A program made the position numbers and the translations under genes. A model generated the notes under the pieces. The model saw only the letters and a program-made list of their open reading frames with translations, was not told the DNA's origin and did not search any database. A DNA stretch of 46,064 nucleotides from Pseudomonas sp. ISL-84 (GTDB lineage Bacteria > Bacillota > Bacilli > Bacillales > Cytobacillaceae): NCBI GenBank assembly GCA_018613035.1, contig JAGGRA010000018.1, forward strand, positions 1 to 46,064, given 5' to 3'. Positions 44,428 to 46,064 of this stretch are shown here, in pieces. Positions within the stretch are counted from its first letter, which is position 1. Each line of letters opens with the position of its first letter.

Positions 44428-44457
44428 CCGCATAGTGGGATGCTGTGCGGTTTTTTT
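44428..44457 (+). terminator. Terminator downstream of tRNA-Sec
   Basis: The stem CCGCAT/GTGCGG is followed by seven T. It lies inside the island. Confidence 0.8.
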
Positions 44458-44614
44458 GTGCCATCCATATACTTTCTTTAGGGGCTAAAGCATATTAAAT
44501 TGATTGTTTCCGTACTCTACTCATTGTAAGGCTGCGGCGATGATAGACTTAAGATAGTAAAAGGGTCCTTTTGCAATAAAGAGAAGTGCCCATTTTAAAA
44601 TAGGAGGAAATAAG

Positions 44615-45112
44615 ATGATAGATAATAATGATATATTAATCCGATTGAGATATGCGTTAGAAATCAAAAATAGTGAAATGGCAGAGATCTTTAAACTTGG
44701 AGGAATAGAGGTCTCCGTACCAGAGGTGGTAAAGATCCTTAAAAAGTCAGATGATGAAGAAGAGAATGACAGCCAATTAAAATTGACGAATAGTATGTTA
44801 AATTCTTTTTTGAATGGCTTCATTATCTATAAAAGAGGTAAACAAGAGCCAAAACCAGGTCAACCTAATACGCCGGAACCGTCCATAGAAAATAATACAA
44901 ACGTAAACAATATCCTTCTAAAGAAAATCAAAATCGCCTTGTCATTAACAACAGAGGACATGATAGATATATTCAAAAAAGCTGGATTAAACGTTTCAAA
45001 AGGAGAAATCGGAGCTTTTTTAAGAAAAGAAGGACATAAAAATTATAAAATATGCTTAGACAATTTTGCCAGAAACTTCTTAAAAGGACTAACGATCAAG
45101 TATAGGGGATAA
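44615..45112 (+). CDS. DUF1456 (YehS-family) protein
   Basis: The 165-residue protein has two copies of the DUF1456 domain. One covers about 1-72 (NDILIRLRYALEIKNSEMAE, ending NSFLNGFIIYKRG) and the other about 96-165 (NNILLKKIKIALSLTTEDM, ending NFLKGLTIKYRG). A Pro-rich linker (KPGQPNTPEPS) separates them. It resembles E. coli YehS in length and layout. No function is established for the family. AGGAGGAAATAAG gives a clear ribosome site. It is the only gene between the tRNA-Sec repeats, and base composition is more AT-rich than in the genes upstream. Confidence 0.88.
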   Translation: MIDNNDILIRLRYALEIKNSEMAEIFKLGGIEVSVPEVVKILKKSDDEEENDSQLKLTNSMLNSFLNGFIIYKRGKQEPKPGQPNTPEPSIENNTNVNNILLKKIKIALSLTTEDMIDIFKKAGLNVSKGEIGAFLRKEGHKNYKICLDNFARNFLKGLTIKYRG

Positions 45113-45207
45113 GGAAGGGAAGTATTCGAGTGATAATACATAAAGCCTAAATTTAAGTTTAAGTATAAATGTTAATGAATACTAAACAATTAAGTAGTAA
45201 TGAAGGA

Positions 45208-45256
45208 GTTCACTTTTTTGGGAAACAAGCTGTCTGAGTCCATTGAAAAAGTGAAC
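45208..45256. repeat. Perfect 11-bp inverted repeat in the island
   Basis: GTTCACTTTTT (45208-45218) and AAAAAGTGAAC (45246-45256) flank a 27-nt loop. No T run follows on the plus strand. It may act as a terminator, an operator or a recombinase-binding site. Confidence 0.5.
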
Positions 45257-45302
45257 AGTTCATGAAATTAATATTTACTATGAAAAGGGCTTGCTTATTT
45301 AC

Positions 45303-45377
45303 AAAAACTCCTTTGTAGAAGACTTGTTTGTTGAAGGAAACAAAACAAGGTCAGCAACTTCTACAATAGGAGTTTTT
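45303..45377. repeat. Long hairpin next to the right attachment repeat
   Basis: The arms AAAAACTCCTTTGTAGAAG and CTTCTACAATAGGAGTTTTT are complementary apart from a one-base bulge. An inner GACTTGTT/AACAAGGTC pairing extends the stem. The arm ends only five bases before the att repeat. It could be a bidirectional terminator or a structural part of the recombination site. Confidence 0.65.
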
Positions 45378-45381
45378 ATTA

Positions 45382-45432
45382 TGACCTGCGTGCCAGGTCA
45401 GCTGGGTTCGATTCCCAGGCGGTCCCGCCAAA
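45382..45432. repeat. Right attachment-type direct repeat (partial tRNA-Sec)
   Basis: A 51-bp exact copy of 44363-44413. It has the variable arm, T arm and acceptor 3' strand but no 5' half, so it is not a tRNA gene. Confidence 0.85.
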
Positions 45433-45568
45433 CCATTCAATGTTATCAACGGTTTGAACAGTTTTTTGACTGTGATTTGACAGTGATTTGTTTTGATAAA
45501 GTCACTAGTATTTTTTCGGTAAATTACATAAACCTAGTGTGACGGATTATCTGTATACTGGTGTGTTT

Positions 45569-45607
45569 AATCCACTTATTCTGTAAAAAGAAGGGTGGAT
45601 TTTTTTA
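45569..45607 (+). terminator. Terminator-like hairpin beyond the island
   Basis: AATCCAC (45569-45575) and GTGGATT (45595-45601) enclose 19 nt and run into seven T. No clear gene ends just upstream. Confidence 0.6.
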
Positions 45608-45768
45608 TGCATTAAAAGTTATTAGGAAGACAACTTGTAAAGGTACTAGAAGTAATCAAAATTTAAATCGAGTTAGGTCTGTTGAACAGAAATTGACCTT
45701 GTTTGAAATGTTGAACGCTTTATAAATTACAAACAAACAGAAGGGGATATAGGAGTGCAGAGTTTACA

Positions 45769-45939
45769 TTGCCAATATCTCCGAATCAAGGAATATTAAT
45801 TTCGCATACACCGTTGCCATTGTATCTAAACGTTGCCATGGGTATTGTAGACAGCATTAATAGAAAAACGAGGTTTCATGCTGACAAGTATTACGTTGTA
45901 AATAGGAACTATAAAAAGATTTTTGGTTCAAAGTTATAG
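45769..45939 (+). other. Short open frame of unknown status
   Basis: A 56-codon frame from a TTG (LPISPNQGILISHTPLPLYL... ending KIFGSKL) is open back to about 45715 without an ATG. AGGAG lies 14 bases before the TTG, which is too far for a typical site. It could be a small gene or a remnant. I do not recognise it. The rest of 45433-46064 shows no other gene. Confidence 0.2.
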
Positions 45940-46021
45940 AACCGGCTAAATAAGAAAAAATGACTTTTTAAAATGGCTTGGGTTATCTATATTGTTTTAA
46001 TTGAGAATGTAATGACCATTA

Positions 46022-46047
46022 AAAGAACCATCAAAAGATGGTTCTTT
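46022..46047. terminator. Hairpin at the right edge of the window
   Basis: The 11-bp stem AAAGAACCATC/GATGGTTCTTT with an AAAA loop has a short T run on either strand, so direction is unclear. Confidence 0.5.
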
Positions 46048-46064
46048 CAGACTGTCGACAAACT

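Larger units (their letters stand above)
44414..45432. mobile_element. Small tRNA-Sec-associated genomic island (non-autonomous or remnant)
   Basis: The 1,019-bp segment is flanked by perfect 51-bp direct repeats from the 3' half of tRNA-Sec. It carries one gene (DUF1456), a terminator and two strong inverted repeats, and is AT-rich. No recombinase is encoded between the repeats, so it is either a deletion remnant of a larger island or an element mobilised in trans. Confidence 0.75.

Noticed and set aside
45382..45432. Second tRNA-Sec gene
   Set aside because: Only the variable arm, T arm and acceptor 3' strand are present. There is no D arm, anticodon arm or 5' acceptor strand.
45291..45542. 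83-codon open frame crossing the right attachment repeat
   Set aside because: It runs through the long hairpin and the tRNA-derived repeat and has no ribosome site. It is incidental.

Overview
The window is a chromosomal segment of an endospore-forming member of the Bacillaceae. Its gene order (spoVS, miaB, ricA, cotE, mutSL, miaA, hfq, spoVK, hflX, ynbB, glnRA, lexA, yneA, yneB, ynzC, tkt, sirA, yneF, ccdA, yneI, ccdC, yneK) is that of Bacillus subtilis. The protein sequences, the korAB pair, the GC-rich intergenic repeats and a selenocysteine tRNA suggest a Cytobacillus/Mesobacillus-like species rather than B. subtilis itself. That placement is an inference.

Layout. 1-4.9 kb: spoVS with a sigma-H-like promoter, an M19 dipeptidase, and the 2-oxoacid:ferredoxin oxidoreductase pair korA-korB. 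5.2-9.5 kb: miaB-ricA and cotE, with three unrecognised minus-strand genes between ricA and cotE. 9.6-12.2 kb: a fused VOC protein, a YvbH-like PH-domain protein and GC-rich repeats. 12.4-20 kb: mutS-mutL, mreBH on the minus strand, miaA-hfq. 20.5-28 kb: spoVK, a glutaredoxin, a TRIC-family channel, hflX, ynbB, glnR-glnA. 28-31 kb: a c-di-GMP-I riboswitch in front of a small cysteine-containing protein, a DUF4257 protein, then the lexA/yneA-yneB-ynzC SOS region. 31.5-39.5 kb: tkt, a 650-bp tandem array, sirA, yneF, a lipoprotein gene with an early stop codon, and a heterodimeric ABC exporter. 39.5-44.2 kb: remnants of two genes, a Spo0E-like phosphatase, ccdA-yneI-ccdC, a DinB-like protein, yneK. 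44.3-46.1 kb: tRNA-Sec, whose 3' half is duplicated 1,019 bp downstream and brackets a small island carrying a DUF1456 gene.

How the genes fit together. Most are conserved housekeeping or developmental genes: sporulation (spoVS, cotE, spoVK, sirA, ricA, Spo0E-like), mismatch repair (mutSL), tRNA modification (miaA, miaB), nitrogen control (glnRA), SOS-linked division control (lexA, yneA), carbon metabolism (tkt, korAB) and cytochrome c maturation (ccdA, ccdC). The intergenic regions carry most of the novelty: at least two families of GC-rich repeats with terminal inverted repeats, several unrelated short-period tandem arrays, and structured RNAs. The observations most worth following are the c-di-GMP riboswitch with its small cysteine protein, the tRNA-Sec mini-island, the three-gene cluster beside cotE, and the 51/52-bp tandem arrays.
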